A stretch of DNA of 64,000 nucleotides, taken from NCBI GenBank assembly GCA_003254905.1, contig QANU01067059.1, forward strand, positions 130,684 through 194,683, written 5' to 3'. Shown here in pieces: positions 50,148-63,228 of the stretch. Positions within the stretch are counted from its first letter, which is position 1; each line of letters begins with the position of its first letter. This stretch comes from Nissolia schottii. Its lineage: Eukaryota > Streptophyta > Magnoliopsida > Fabales > Fabaceae. The notes below the pieces were generated by a model. It was not told the origin of the DNA. It saw nothing but the letters and a program-made list of their open reading frames with translations, and did not search any database. A program made the translations under genes and the position numbers.

Positions 50148-50164
50148 TTTTTTCTTCAGCTTTG

Positions 50165-51262
50165 TGATGGGGGGTTTCTATATCCTATTTTATTATTTCA
50201 TAATTGAACATCATAACCTAAAAATGTGTGGTTTGGATGTTTAATTGTTATGTTTTGCACATCGTCCTCCTTTATGCTTAAATTGTGGAAAATGTAATAA
50301 AGGCACTATTTTGAATGATTTTAATTATCTTGAGTAACTTATACATTTAACATCTTATGTTTAAGTTGTTAGAATCACACGGAATCGAGTATCAGTGCAA
50401 GAATTAGTACAAAAGGAGCTAAGACAGAAGAGTGAAATGCAAGTAAAGGCTTTAGAAGACCGTTGCGGCACTGCAGTGCTGCGATTCACATGTCACTGCA
50501 GCGTGAACCAAAGAGCATTTTTTGAGTTGATGCAGACCAAAACCCTGTTTTTGCACACCTTGGGAGTTATAAATAGACCTAGGGTGTAGGGGGAAGGATC
50601 ACAACTTCATACTCTACCTCCAAGTTAAGTTCTGCAATTTTTCTCTTTTATTTTCTACACTTAGGTCATTGTTAGTAGTGCGTAGTTATTAGTTTTTTGA
50701 GGATTATTGGAGCTCTAGCATTGACACGCAAGCTCTTAATTATTCGCGAAGTCAAGTATTTTCTCCGTTTATTTTAATTCTTCGTTTATTCTCTACTCTC
50801 TACTTCTCTTTATTTATTCTTATGTTAGTTTTCTAATACATTGCATGTAGTAATTCTAGAATTAGGGTTAATTTGAGGTTCGTGTACTTAACGATTGTTC
50901 ATAATTCTCCCTCTTTCTTCTCTGATTAATAACATATCGACCGCATGCTATTAGGAATAATTATAAATCAATGAATATTGATGATCGTATGATTTATTGA
51001 ATTAGGATTTGTTAGGATTGATAATTCAAGTTAGTCAATGAGAATTATTCAAGCCGGTAAAGGAAATTAGGGATTAATCCATTCAGATTAAGCTGTGCAA
51101 TTGAGTAGTAAATTAGCATAGGTAGTTATAATCAAGTTCTTGGTTATTAATGCTTGTACTAGTTAGTTCCTAGGAGAATATGAATGTGATCTCTTAGGTG
51201 AATTGCATGTTAGTGGGAGATTTATAGCTAAGAAACAACAACCCGCTCTTATGTGATAAAAC
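50165..51262 (+). mobile_element. Partial family A LTR inserted in the LINE
   Basis: From TGATGGGGGGTTTCTATATCC on, it is collinear with 28891-30030: CCTATTTTATTATT, TAATTGAACAT, CCTAAAAATGTGTG, TTATGTTTTGCACAT, a TATA box (TTATAAATAG, 50567-50576), and a tail ending AGAAACAACA. It diverges after about 51262, where LINE-like sequence resumes. No CTTTG target duplication is found on the right, so the 3' end is truncated. Confidence 0.75.
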
Positions 51263-51880
51263 CTGCTCATTTTCTCTATCCCCACAATGTTGGTTTCCAT
51301 GACTTTTTCTGCATGTATCCTTCATTGCTCTGCATAAGCGTGATTGTAATTCTTGTTAGCCACGCCTTCTCTTCCCAGCGCCCCTTCATTATTATTGATT
51401 AACTGTTGATTAGTATTCTTCTAGTAGGCTTCTATGAGTCCTGCTTTCGGCTAAGCACGCCAACCGAACCACCATCCATTTTCATCCTCACTAGGTTGCT
51501 GCTCATAGTTTCCTTCATTTGTTACTTCCTTGACAAAAACATTAATTGTACCCAGCAATCAATTGTTTTAACCACGCATGTGCCAGTTAACATTTTGGCA
51601 CAGCTCATAGACTTTCCTTTCAATGCCTCTTCTTCAATGTGAATCACTTCTCTTCCTACTGGTTGTTGTTACTGACCCCTGCCGCAATTCATTCTTTGCA
51701 ATGGTTGTTTTCCCCTACCATAGTTCCTTCCTTCTCTCTCTTCATGTGTTGTTCATTCCTCCACCTCGAGTTTTTCTTGATTTCGATTAAGTAATGGAGA
51801 TAGTGAGACCTCTAATCTCCTTTACCATTCCACTCATGTAATACCCTTTCTAGCTTCTCAAATATGCCCCGTCCCACATT

Positions 51881-52835
51881 ACGCTTCCTCTCTCCGTATC
51901 TACCAAGTTAAATGTGAATAAAGTGAATTGCTTTAGGTTGATATAATATTAAATTATATTTTTTGAAGCGAGAGAGTACCGTGACCTATTCACTGAAATC
52001 TAATCCAAACTTAAAATTAGTATTTCATTCACATTAAGATCTAATTTATTCATCTTAGTTCGATAGATGGGTATTTCAATGTATGTGTACTTCAATATTT
52101 ATTTCAATACATAGCTCTATTTGGAATGCACAACTATTAGTGGAATGTAGTTTTTAGGGAAAGGAACTCACAATTTCTTCTAGTTCAATGCGGATCATGT
52201 TACTTAAAATTTATTTCTTATATTATTTTTCTTTTGGTATATTGGTGACATTGAAATTTTAACTCATAATCTCATACATACTAACCAAGTCTCTTACCAC
52301 TAGACGATTATTAGTGACTTAAATTTAATTCTAGGATATGTCACATATAAATAAATAATATAGTTACTTTATGTCAATGAATACATATTTAAAAATATGT
52401 ATACCTCAGTATTCAGTTCACCTATGTTTTGTGTATATATACGATGACTATATAGTAGAATTAAAAAGATATTCCCCTTTACAAATATGACTAAAGTGAG
52501 AATAAAACTTAACCTAAAAAAACAGGTCACAATAAAACTTCGGGTTTTCATTTGTATTAGACCAATGATCTTACAATAAACTTTCTCAAAAATAGTTTAA
52601 TTCCATTGATTTTGTTTATGTTCAACTAATCCCACTGAATCTTTTTCAATTTTCTTGGTCTTGTCCAATGAATCTTAACGTTCCAACATTACAAATTGCT
52701 GAGTTGTTAAAATGGGCTTGTTTGGACCCAATTTCAATAATAAATGTTAAGCCAAACTAATTTGGTGGGCTCTGGGCTCACCAAAAGAATGACAAGTGTG
52801 TTTAACCTTTAAAAAGGAAAGTTAAATTCACTGAA
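51881..52835. other. Intergenic DNA, no gene recognised
   Basis: AT-rich. A minus-strand tRNA-like relic (A-box-like TCTAGTGGTAAGAG) lies at about 52243-52315. Confidence 0.5.
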
Positions 52836-52907
52836 GGGGCATTCCGAGAATCGAACTCGGGACCTCTCGCACCCAAAGCGAGAATCATACCACTAGACCA
52901 AATGCCC
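52836..52907 (-). tRNA. tRNA-Pro (anticodon TGG)
   Basis: A 72-nt cloverleaf on the minus strand. The 7-bp acceptor stem is GGGCATT/AATGCCC with discriminator C. The D arm carries GGTCTAGTGGTA (A box), the anticodon arm is CTCGC-TTTGGGT-GCGAG, and the T arm has GAGTTCGATTC (B box). The anticodon T-G-G decodes CCA proline. No intron, and CCA is not encoded, as usual for nuclear tRNA genes. All stems pair, so it is likely functional. Confidence 0.96.
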
Positions 52908-53685
52908 AATCGATAACTAGCTTCACTTATATTTTATATATTATATACAAAACTTTTAGTGACCTATTAGAACCAAATTGCATATTAGCTACTTGGGAAA
53001 CTCACTTAGACATGGGCCATGCACCTCTTAATTTTCTTTTATTCGCATATCACTTGATTTCAATTTTTCTTCAGAAATATAACTTGCCATGCCATCTGGT
53101 AGAAGTTGTAGCATTGATTAAGATTTTATCCCACTAACAAATGATGTTTTATTCATTGTAAGACAAGTTTGATTTATTTAATTTTTCACGAAACAAAAAT
53201 GTGTTGACACCAATAGTTAGTACTAGATTCTCAATCTGCAGCCTTGTGACACAAGTAACTTTATTGTAGAAGTAAGAAATAAAATCATCTCATATTATTA
53301 GCCAGATTAACTCTTCATATTTCATAATGTTGGTAGGACAAGTATGACCTGGGAGATTAAGAAGTCTAATGCTTTTAACTAAGAACAACTTATATACCAA
53401 AGTGGATGGGCTAATAAAAGTAATAATAACTTCACAATGTATAAGTCAAATTCGTATAAATCTTCAATGCCTAAGTCAAGTAGCAGCAGCTTGTAACCAT
53501 GATAAATTTTATTATCTAAACAAGTAAACCACCATGGAATTTGTTTTGAAAAGGTTGTGTTTTCCTAACCACCATATTCCTAACTAATGTTTTGATCAAC
53601 CTTCCTATAAGATAATAAGAAAAGCTTGTAGATATGTTAGTCACAATTAATTAAATATCCAAGGTGAGGAAAGGAAAAACTATGG
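52908..53685. other. Spacer between the tRNA and the PEARLI-4-like gene
   Basis: AT-rich; no gene or clear repeat seen. Confidence 0.5.
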
Positions 53686-53694
53686 CATATATAC
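53686..53694 (+). promoter_or_regulatory. Possible TATA box of the PEARLI-4-like gene
   Basis: CATATATAC about 100 bases before the ATG at 53793. Confidence 0.4.
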
Positions 53695-53792
53695 AAGTAC
53701 TAGGAAAGTGACATAATATATGTCACTTGGAAGCATTCCTACACTTTTCTCCCTTACAAAATCTAGATAGTGGAGTGAGATTCTACCTTATC

Positions 53793-54719
53793 ATGAAGAT
53801 TAAGAAGAAAACATACCCTCATGAACAAGACATTATTGAGGTAACATATGCTAATTCCTTTTTTTTTTCTTTTTCTTTTTAATCATATGGTTAACTTTTT
53901 GTTGTATTGTAATTTTCAATGTTACATTTATTGGTTGTTTTGTTCTTAACGCAGAAGATGATGTTATCAATAGGCCAGGGAATGAAATGCAGAGGAACTG
54001 TTCTAAGAAATGCCTATGAAGAATTATTAGCATTGTTCAAGTTAAAAAGATCAAAGGAACAAGATAAGGCGCCCCAATCAAATGATTTTTCTCCAAATGA
54101 GCATCAAGATCACTACTATGATCACATGGCTGATCTTCTTCAACTAATTCCCTATCAAGCTTCTATGTCCTTTTATACTCAACCTTCTGCTCCTCCATTA
54201 TTAGATAACAATGTAACTAAGGATAATAATCTATTAGCATACTTTGAAGTACATGAACAAGTGGACTTCAGAGGAAAAGGGCTAGTAGACAATGTGTATG
54301 TTCCTTGGCTTGAACAAGTTTGCAACATTCGCCCTTCCCTAATAGATTGCCAAAGGAACAGGACTCACAACTATGCAGGTTGGGCTTTCAATGCACTTGG
54401 AAGGGTCTTGCACTTCCTTGGTACCACAAGAGTGAGTGACATGGATGATGGGGCATGTGAGTGCCTTCAAATGTTGTGGGATGAAGTTCAGGTCTTTGGG
54501 TTTGACTTGTCATGGTTGGAACCACAGGTGGAGTTTGCTTTGAAATTGACAGGGTATGTGGAAGGAGTGAGGAGAATGGAGAATCTTCAAGGGGAAAAGA
54601 GGAGCCTTGAGGTGAGGATCCAAGAGATAGAGAAAGAGATTGAAATCATCAAATGTGAACTGGGTGAAAAGGTAGACCCTGAGAGGGTTTTAGGATCTCA
54701 GATAGGATCCAACAACTAG
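53793..54719 (+). CDS. PEARLI-4-like (phospholipase-like family) coiled-coil protein
   Basis: Two exons, 53793-53840 and 53955-54719 (GAG|GTAACA, GCAG|AAGATG), encode 270 residues. The N-terminus is very basic (MKIKKKTYPHEQDIIE). A middle Gln/Asp/His-rich linker is followed by WLEQVCNIRPSLIDC and GWAFNALGRVLHFLGTTRV, then CLQMLWDEVQVFGFDLSWLE with QVEFALKLTGYVEG. The last about 50 residues (ENLQGEKRSLEVRIQEIEKE and on) form a coiled coil. This order matches plant proteins annotated as 'phospholipase-like (PEARLI 4)', which have no proven lipase activity; no lipase motif is visible here. The family call rests on remembered similarity. The start in exon 1 is the only ATG with a matching donor; an ATG at 53958 in exon 2 is an alternative. 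Confidence 0.75.
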
Positions 54720-55432
54720 TGTATGATATCTAAGGATGTTTGTGACATTATGTTTTCTTTTTCCTTGCACTGCCTTGGTATTTGGTCTCTATTATTAGTG
54801 AGATTGATTAATTTAGTTTGGGGTAGTGTAATTTTTTTCTTGACACAAGTATTGTTACTCTTCAAGTTTTAAATTTAAAATCCTTTATAAAAGATATGAG
54901 CTTGCCGACCACTCGACCAATCTTGTGCTGGTCGTGATATTATGTGTAATTATGGGAGTTGTTTTTCTAACGAAAGAAGTGTAATAATGTTTCAATCTTA
55001 TTGAGAAATTGGTTATTGACTTTTCTTGCTGAACATTTGTTCCAAGTTTAAATTGTCAACAATCATGTTGTAAAATAGAGAGTTGCATATCTATTGCCGA
55101 CAATACCAAATTTTGGACATTAGTAATAGAAAAAAATAACATAAAAATCAGAATTAATTCCAATAAATCTGATGGCCTTCTAACATTTGCAGCAAATTTT
55201 TTAGCCCAAAATTATTGTGTTGAAAGCGAGACGTATAATAGTTATGTATTGATGAAGTTTGGATGAGGAAGAGTATATACTTGAAAAGACTCATAAACCT
55301 ATTGACTTACAAGGTTTTGAGGCAAGATGTAGTGCTTAATCTACTTTTGTGTCTTGCTTAGTCTGTTGTTTAAATCTCTTCATTTTTCGGGCTCCCTTCA
55401 TCACTTTAAACCCAACAAAAATAATTCAATAA
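54720..55432. other. 3' untranslated region and intergenic DNA
   Basis: After the stop there is AT-rich sequence. A minus-strand tRNA-like stretch (TTGGTCGAGTGGTCGGCAAG, about 54855-54935) may be a SINE relic. No gene seen. Confidence 0.45.
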
Positions 55433-55825
55433 GGTTACATTTGGTTGTTGATACAAAACACAAATACTGGGACACAGGAACACAAAATCCGGTTTAGTTA
55501 GGGAGACAGGTACAAAAACTTGTGTCCCAAGATAGAAAATTAAAATAATTTTTGTACCTTCGTTTTGCTGGGACACAGGGAAGAGACAGTAACAAAGATT
55601 TAATGAAATTATGAATGAGTGATAAAGAGACCCAGAGAGTATTTTAAGTCATTTGTCATATTTTTATGCTTTATCACCACAAAACCAAATATAATACAGG
55701 TACAATAAATTGTGTCTTATATATTATCACCAAACAGAATACAAGACTGACTTTTAGTCTTGTATTTTATGTTTCTGTCCACTTGTCTTTGTATTTTAGT
55801 CTTGTCTCAGTAATCAAATACAACC
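55433..55825. mobile_element. Tourist/PIF-Harbinger-type MITE 1
   Basis: 393 bp with inverted ends GGTTACATTTGGTTGTTGA and its partner TCAGTAATCAAATACAACC. It is flanked by TAA on each side, the 3-bp duplication typical of PIF/Harbinger. The interior is rich in GGGACACAGG-like words and has no coding capacity. Confidence 0.8.
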
Positions 55826-55836
55826 TAAAATATTTA

Positions 55837-56043
55837 GGTTGTGTTTGGTACTAAGAATAAGATAGAGGTATGACAAACAAATAAAAAATTGATATATTTT
55901 TTATACCTCACTGAAGTTAAAACGGATGGGACAAAAAAATTTTGTTAGGAGACAAAAAATTGAGGCCTAGAAGGACAAAATTTTTCACAATCTCTTCTCT
56001 TGTATCTTCGTCCCATGTCTAGTCTCTAGTACCAAACGTAGTG
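55837..56043. mobile_element. Tourist/PIF-Harbinger-type MITE 2
   Basis: 207 bp with inverted ends GGTTGTGTTTGGTACTAAGA and CTCTAGTACCAAACGTAGTG, flanked by TTA (55834-55836 and 56044-56046). It lies 11 bases from MITE 1 and its terminus is related in sequence. Confidence 0.8.
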
Positions 56044-56046
56044 TTA

Positions 56047-57984
56047 ACTTCTCTCTTTTGATGCCAAAATTTCGCTTAAAATATCCTTAACACATATAGT
56101 TCCTTAGGTAACTCTAGTTAATTTATTATATTTATAAATACTAGAAGAAGCCAAGACCTAGCAGAACCCAACAGTTGGCCGAGGATGCAGGTTGACGAGA
56201 ACGAGTTGCGGTTACAAAATCGTCGACAGGCATATAAAGAACCACGTCTAAGAGCCAAGGACATTTTATGTTGATAGTATGTTTTGTAACCATAGCCCAA
56301 GTGTTCGTTAGAAGCATCCATGTTCAACCACAAAAATCATGATTCTCCTTATGAGTAATTAGGACCCTAACCAAGAAAAAAAATAAAACTTCTTCCTGCT
56401 TTCATGCTTATCATATTGTTAGCAACTAAACTCAATCAAACTGTTTAGTTAATAATGGTATTTGAGAAAAGAACTTATATAAATCTTATCAATGATCATA
56501 ATCATAAATTATTTACAATTCAAGCCACACCAACCAAACTAATATGAAAGGATCAAATCGAAACAAGGAGAGCCGAAACACAAATTGCTGGCAATCCCTC
56601 GCAACACTTACGTGGCCTTTTCTCTTTTTAATTAACTAATTATCACTATCACCCTTTGGCTTCGGACTCAAGAGAAACGTTTTTATTTGGCGCAGCAATT
56701 ACTGCGACAGATTGGTACAGTGGCCACTGAAAAATGTGTTGGCACAATGAAATACATTCTCATTAATTTCCCCCTCTTTTTTTTATCAATTATTTTGGGT
56801 ACACTCATTTAATTCTTTTATCTAACACATAGTATAGTATACACTCTCTCACTCTACTCAACTGTAGCACAGCCATATTTCTCACCTTATGCTTAGGTTT
56901 GGATTCGTCAACATGCATGTGAAACCATTTAATATTTTCCCAAAGTGAAGGGTCATATCGATGTTGACAAATTCACTGGCAAACTAGATTATTTACCACG
57001 CCAGAATCAATCAAAATTATACATTTCACTATAAGTAGAAAAAATTATCTAGGGTCACCAAAATATATATGCCTTCAACATGAGGTTAAACATAATTCTA
57101 TTTGTTGTGAACCAAGCTAAACTATTTATACTAAGAGAAATCATAACATAAAACATACTCTATGAAACAATTATTTGTAAATGATGTTTTGTATTTTTCA
57201 GAACATATGTTAAAATTATAAAATAATAAATAAAATTTGGGTACGAAAATATTTTTGTTTTTAATTCAAGAATGGTATTATAAAATTGTATAGTTAACAG
57301 AATGGCATTATAATATTTTTTTATAAAAAAAAGTAGCATTAAAATATGTAGAGGGGCCAATTTTTTTATATGAAATATTCACAAAAATAAATAAAAAATT
57401 AGGAGGGGAGTGTCGTTGCCCCCTTCCTTATAACGAGACGCCGCCCTTGAATAAGGCGATGCTTCTTATTTTAAGAAATAGGAGTAGAAGAGAGAGAAAA
57501 GTTATCCTAAGTTTCAGCAACCATTGCCTTTATTTTTCAAAGGTTAACCATATCTTTGTTACAATTGTAATTAATTACAAGTGGTGGAGTATTCTAGAGC
57601 GCCTTCAATTCGGACCCTCAACACTACAAGAAACAGAGAATAAAATGGCTATTTCTCTTTATTTCTTATTCTCCTTTCTACATAATCTTGCGTAGCTGAT
57701 ATATGTATAATCTTGAATTGAATCTATGAAGTGATTCATTGAATCATGAACAAGCCTCAAGTTCTTATTTTGTCAAATATGCCTTGAATTGATTTAGAAT
57801 AAGGCTTTAATTCTAAAATGAAAATCTATGTTTATCTTGGGAACTTAAGAGATTATTGTAGCTGTTTCAAAGAACTGAATGTGAGGTTTGTTCACTGTTT
57901 ACATTCAGAGGGAGAGACGTTTTTCTGTTTTCTTTTTCTTCTCTTCCTTTTTATGAAACCCTAGCTTTGTTTAATGTGTCAGTG
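56047..57984. other. Intergenic DNA, no gene recognised
   Basis: Short frames at 56118-56333 (-), 57160-57360 (-) and 57447-57695 (+) lack known motifs. Confidence 0.5.
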
Positions 57985-58425
57985 TGTTTGACAATGACGG
58001 ACATTGATACACAAAAACACTCGTTTGACACACGTGTTTCACGTGTTCAAAAGTATCCAAATAAAAAGTTCATAATTGGTTGTGTCTGGGCTATATCCAA
58101 AAGTTTTTAGGTCGTGTCAAAACATGTCTAAACAAAAAATATTTTAAATACTAAATAATTTATAATAATATCAAGTCTTAGAAAATTAGTAAACACTGAC
58201 ACAATAAACTATCTAAATGCTCTCTCTCTATATATATTTTGAAAGATTTAGAAAGCACTGAAAAATGGTAATTTGATATCAATAAAAATATTAAGATATA
58301 ATAAATTTTGAATTTCATATATATATATATATGTCATATCTGTGTCCTATAAATGTTTGAAAATAATGTATCCTTGTATCTTATGTCATACGGTGCCCGT
58401 GTCAATATTAGTGTCAGTAATTCAT
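57985..58425 (+). repeat. Dispersed repeat family, copy 2
   Basis: Collinear with 5125-5550. The left end TGACAATGACGGACATTGATACAC and the right end GTGTCAATATTAGTGTCAGTA are imperfect inverted copies, which suggests a TIR DNA element without coding capacity. Confidence 0.65.
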
Positions 58426-60412
58426 AGAAAACTAGTCATTTTAAATTAGTGCAATGAACTAAGTAAAAAACTATAATAACAAACATGATATCATATCTTA
58501 CCCAAAACCTTAAGATAATATATCCTCTTGTATATTATTCACTTTGTTGATTTGTGACACTGTAAAACTTATCCTACATTTGAAATAACAAATTTCTCTA
58601 GCCATAAATAATGACATGTAACTTTTTATTTATTTTTAATGTGATGGTGATATGCAAATTATATGTACCGATAGATAACTATCTTTCACTTACACTTTTT
58701 GCAGCTTTTGTCAGTGATAATTTATTTGTCCTTTACCGATATATCTTAGTATGGCATATGAATCAGTCGCAGAGAATGCTTCCTAGATGAAAAATAATAA
58801 ACTGATGAACAAAAATAAATAAATAAAGTTCCCGATAGAAAAGAAAATTGGAAACATTCTTGTCCACAAGTTTTCTAAACCGTATATAGGATGGACTCTT
58901 GGCTAGGAATGATGGCCTTGTCTCTATCAAGCATATGCATAAGTTCCAATCTCCCTTTTGACTACGTTACTTAGTTTCATCGTCTTTCTGGATTAAACAC
59001 GCAAACGCTTTGCTTTGCTATGTATAGAAACGCATTATAGAATCTTAATCAACTTGCTTCATTTATATACATAGCATTGCCCTCTTTAATTTTCATTCGT
59101 CTTGCTGTGAAATACGAAGTTGATCTAGAAACAAATATTTTCATTCGCTATTCACTTTACTAACACAAGATTGATCTAATGATTTTTTAAAGAATCTCGT
59201 AATCAAGACTTGGAAAAATGTTTGATAAGTCGATCTTACAGTAGTGCAATCCGAATAATAATGCAAAGAACAAAAGAAAATACACTATTCAATTTTTAAG
59301 ACTTTTATATAATATTTGATTTGTTCTTAATTATAAAGCATGTTGATTGATATGGGGGATTTTGAGTATAAATAGTAGGAATTCACATTGACGAGTAAAT
59401 AACAGAGATTACATTTGACAAATATTATTAGCTATAATATCACTTTGTCTCATTCCTCACTCCTCGACTTGAAATCTTCACTATTTACACACATTTCTCA
59501 ATATGGAAGGATAAACTAAACAAGTAATAATAATGGTCACCATATTCCACTTTAGTTGCCAATACAAAACTCATAGAACCAACTATGACACCCAATTTTG
59601 GAATTACTTACTGTGATAGATCATTTTATTTATGCAGAAACAACGCCATTGTTGCTACGTAAAAGTTTACACACCTAAATTGACATACTGTTCAAATAAT
59701 TATAGATTTTGATTTGGTTATATAAGTGTCGAATTGACATATTGTGATAACTAATAGCATATACAAATTTGAAGGAGTTTGTAATTGGGTTCAATTCTTA
59801 CAATCATCCAAATGTTGATTCAGGTACATATTACACTATGTTTAGAAACATCATCCGAGAAGTAAGCTACAGCAAAAAAAATATATATATAATAGTAACA
59901 ACAACACAGACAAAGGAGCGGGGGGGGGGGCATGTAGGGATCAACATGGAAGACACAAATTAATTTGATGACAGTAGGTTGAATATATGTCATGAAAACA
60001 AATCCCCATTTATTACTACATATGACACACACAAATATACAATAGGCCCCAAAACAAAGCAAAGCAAAGCAAAGGATGCAGTATATATCCTATCCAATCC
60101 ATTCCAATAACCGCAACAAATACATACCCCTTTATAAGTTAACTTTGTGGTGGCAAAAGTGTCAGTGCCTTGGCCCTATCTAGTTGTAAGTTTTTCCTAC
60201 CTAGTTGTAAGTTTTAACTAGCAACTAAATAAGTGTACGACACACTGAAAAAGTGGAAAAAGTTAACGTACTTCACACTGCAAAAGTGAACTTCCTATGC
60301 TGACAATTCTGCTCACTGCAAAAGGGTTAAAAAAAAACTGCTCTGTTCTGTTCCCACCACTACTCAATTGCCACCTGTGTCCAATTCGTTGCAAACCCCC
60401 CCCCCCCAGCCC
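58426..60412. other. Intergenic and MYB upstream DNA
   Basis: AT-rich. Holds a G10 run (about 59921), a C-run (about 60396), and a tandem CTAGTTGTAAGTTTT pair at about 60181-60215 with CCTACC between, an AC-element-like MYB site. No gene seen. Confidence 0.5.
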
Positions 60413-60413
60413 T

Positions 60414-60421
60414 TATATAAA
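60414..60421 (+). promoter_or_regulatory. TATA box of the MYB gene
   Basis: TATATAAA, about 220 bases before the ATG. The leader contains a long CT repeat (about 60532-60590: CTCTCTCCCTCTCCC and CTGTCTCTG units). Confidence 0.65.
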
Positions 60422-60640
60422 TACTGCTACAGTGATGCACCACCATGCAACAAAGAGTCTTGGGTCTTTCTCAACAGTCATTCATGAATCCTACTGCTAC
60501 TATAGTTGTAGCGTTGTACTAGCTACTTAGTACTCTCTCTCCCTCTCCCTCTCCCTCTCTGTCTCTCTCTCTCTGTCTCTGTCTCTGTTGAGTGTACTAG
60601 TTTCTAATTATAGAAAGGAGTGTTTGTCTAATAATATCAA

Positions 60641-63184
60641 ATGGGGAGAACGCCTTGCTGTGAGAAAGTGGGGTTGAAGAAAGGAAGGTGGACCGCCGAA
60701 GAAGACAAGATCTTAACCGATTACATCCAGGAGTTCGGCGAAGGATCCTGGAGGTCCTTGCCCAAGAATGCAGGTAACTATAACTAACCATATACCAAAT
60801 TTTAATGAAAAAAATAAAATAATTATAATAATAATAATAAAAGTTCATCTTTTTGTGCGTGTGTTGATGTCTTTTCTTTGGATCTCGTTTTTGTGTGTGC
60901 GCGAAGGTTTGTTAAGGTGTGGGAAGAGTTGTAGGCTGCGATGGATAAACTATTTGAGAGCGGACGTGAAGAGAGGCAACATCACTCCTGAAGAGGAAGA
61001 GATCATCGTCAAGTTGCATGCTGTTCTTGGAAATAGGTGCGCTATTTTTCTCATCCCCTTAATTATGTTTCATAGTGTTTTGTTCATTTTTAAATTTATT
61101 ATTTTTATAAATTCAGTGTATCTAATACGTTCCGACAAGTATTCATTATGGCAAAAACATGCATTACGGAATTGGATCACTAAAGCATTTAATTTCTGAA
61201 TACACAAACCAAAGAAAATAAAATAAAAAGTTCTGAATACTTGCTGTTCAAAGTATGAGAAGTTGATCGATCTTCACTCGTTCAGTTAATAGATACACTG
61301 GGTATAAAATAAAACATCTATGAATATTCTTGAGTACACTCTTTTGAGAGAAATTCTTCAGTGTTCTTGGAATAAAATTTTTTTTTCCTACTTTATTTTA
61401 TTAGATGTCTTATACAATAGTATTATAGGTTAGGATTATGGATCGTAATACTAACGTGTATGACATCTAATTAATAAGAGCAAGAAAAAAACTCAAATAT
61501 ATTAAAAGAGGAGGAAATGTGTTTTTTTTTTCCTTTTCTTTTTTCTCGGACGTTAAAACATGCGAGGTTGGTTGGCTTATACTTAAACCCTTCTTCAATT
61601 CTTCACCAACCATAATCAAATGCGCATGCAGGTCCCGTCATTTTTCTTTTGTTATTAAACATTAGTGTAGGGCTACTATACCACCAAGCCATGTTAATTC
61701 GTTTTAGGCCACGTCGTTTTCCATGAATATATTTGAAGAGAAATACATATTTTAAAAACACAAGGGGAAACAAATATTAATAATAAAGAACTTAAAACTG
61801 AACTAACCATTTTACTAGAGGTGTCATTAGTCTTTCGAAAATATCAACAAAGATTGAGTGCAGCGGAAAGTGAATTTGCACTTAAAAAGGAAAATGTAAA
61901 TTTAAACTCTCGAGAAAACAATTGTTGAAGAATCATTTAGTCACGACATTACCCAAAGATATAAATAATAAATAATACCTTAGAGATAAAAACAAACTGG
62001 ATATATAAGAGCCAATTGAAACACAATTTCTCTAACCATAAATCATTTAATATACTAGCTAGTTTAAAAAAGAAAAAATAAAGAAAGAAAAGACAGTACA
62101 GATATTTTTCTCACAAAAACAACCCTTCTTTAAAGTTCTTTAACCATAGAAATAAAATCAGCTAGTAAGTATAACGCATTTATATCTCTCTATATATTCA
62201 CTGCATTTGGAACCTTTTGGTCAATACTGCATTTGGTACTTCAACCACTGTACCAGATTACACAGAGTGGGGTATGTATTAAATTGGTCCAATGTAAACG
62301 GTTATAGTTTTGGATATTTTTCACTTTGTTTTTGGGTACTTATTTTTCAAAATGCCAACTTTTATGCGGTTGGATTTTATTAAATGCTTCGCTTAACAAA
62401 TTCATATTTAATTTAGTGGCCCTAACAACTGTTGTATGAATAATTAATTAGTTTTTTTTGTTGACTAGACCTATAATTAATTAGTTGCACCGTAATGAAC
62501 AAATATATCTTTTTGGTGCGTGTCATGAACATATATATAAAGCTGGATGAGAGATTAAATAGAACATCTTATTTGAGTTTTAATTGTACAATGATAAAGT
62601 TACACATATATACATATATGAATTTAACTTTAATGCATCGTGAAAGAATAAAAAGGTTTTTACACTTTTATTTAATTATATAATTTTATTACATCATAAA
62701 AAATGTTTATAATATACATTTTATTCTATAGTAATATAAGCGGAAAGATATTACTTAGTATGGATCCTTGGGGCGGGATGACAGAACCAAACATGGCTGG
62801 AATACACTCTGCTGGTTTGGAACAACTTTCAATGTGCCGTCAACGATTGAATAAATACTATTTCCCCAAATATTGAATAAATTCTTATTAAGAAGTTGGT
62901 TTCCACTTAAAAAAAAATACTAGTTCTTACATTAAGTAAATTGGGAAAAGAATGATCAAATATGTTATTGTAATTATTTGTAGAGTGATTATTTGAAGCT
63001 AGCATAAATTTTGAAAGGACGATGTTGACACCCAAAATAGATTTTATAAAAACAAAAATAACGCAATGATTGTTCCAAAAAGGACAGTGAAAATTTCCTT
63101 TTCAACTAATTGTTGGGCTCGTTCTCTCTATCCCTTTGTAAATATAAAGTTGGGTGCATATGTTAATGCATGGCAAGGACATGA

Positions 63185-63228
<44 letters not shown>

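Larger units (their letters stand above)
46800..51880 (-). mobile_element. LINE (L1-type non-LTR retrotransposon), decayed, split by an LTR
   Basis: On the minus strand, from the high end: ORF1-like fragments (51263-51880), an inserted LTR (50165-51262), then ORF2. ORF2 holds an endonuclease starting MKLLTWNIRGMGTPKE (about 49836-50090) and continuing in another frame with CLVYGPHR and DFNQVLGPEERRGG (49625-49900). A connector (WKQMLREKMAKQMDRNTSYFYS, in part, 49192-49434) and the reverse transcriptase (48291-48815) follow. Last is a zinc-binding end with CDESIQHLFFNCQY near 47311-47330. Many stops and frameshifts. The 3' end near 46.8 kb is approximate, and no poly(A) tail was seen. Confidence 0.88.
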
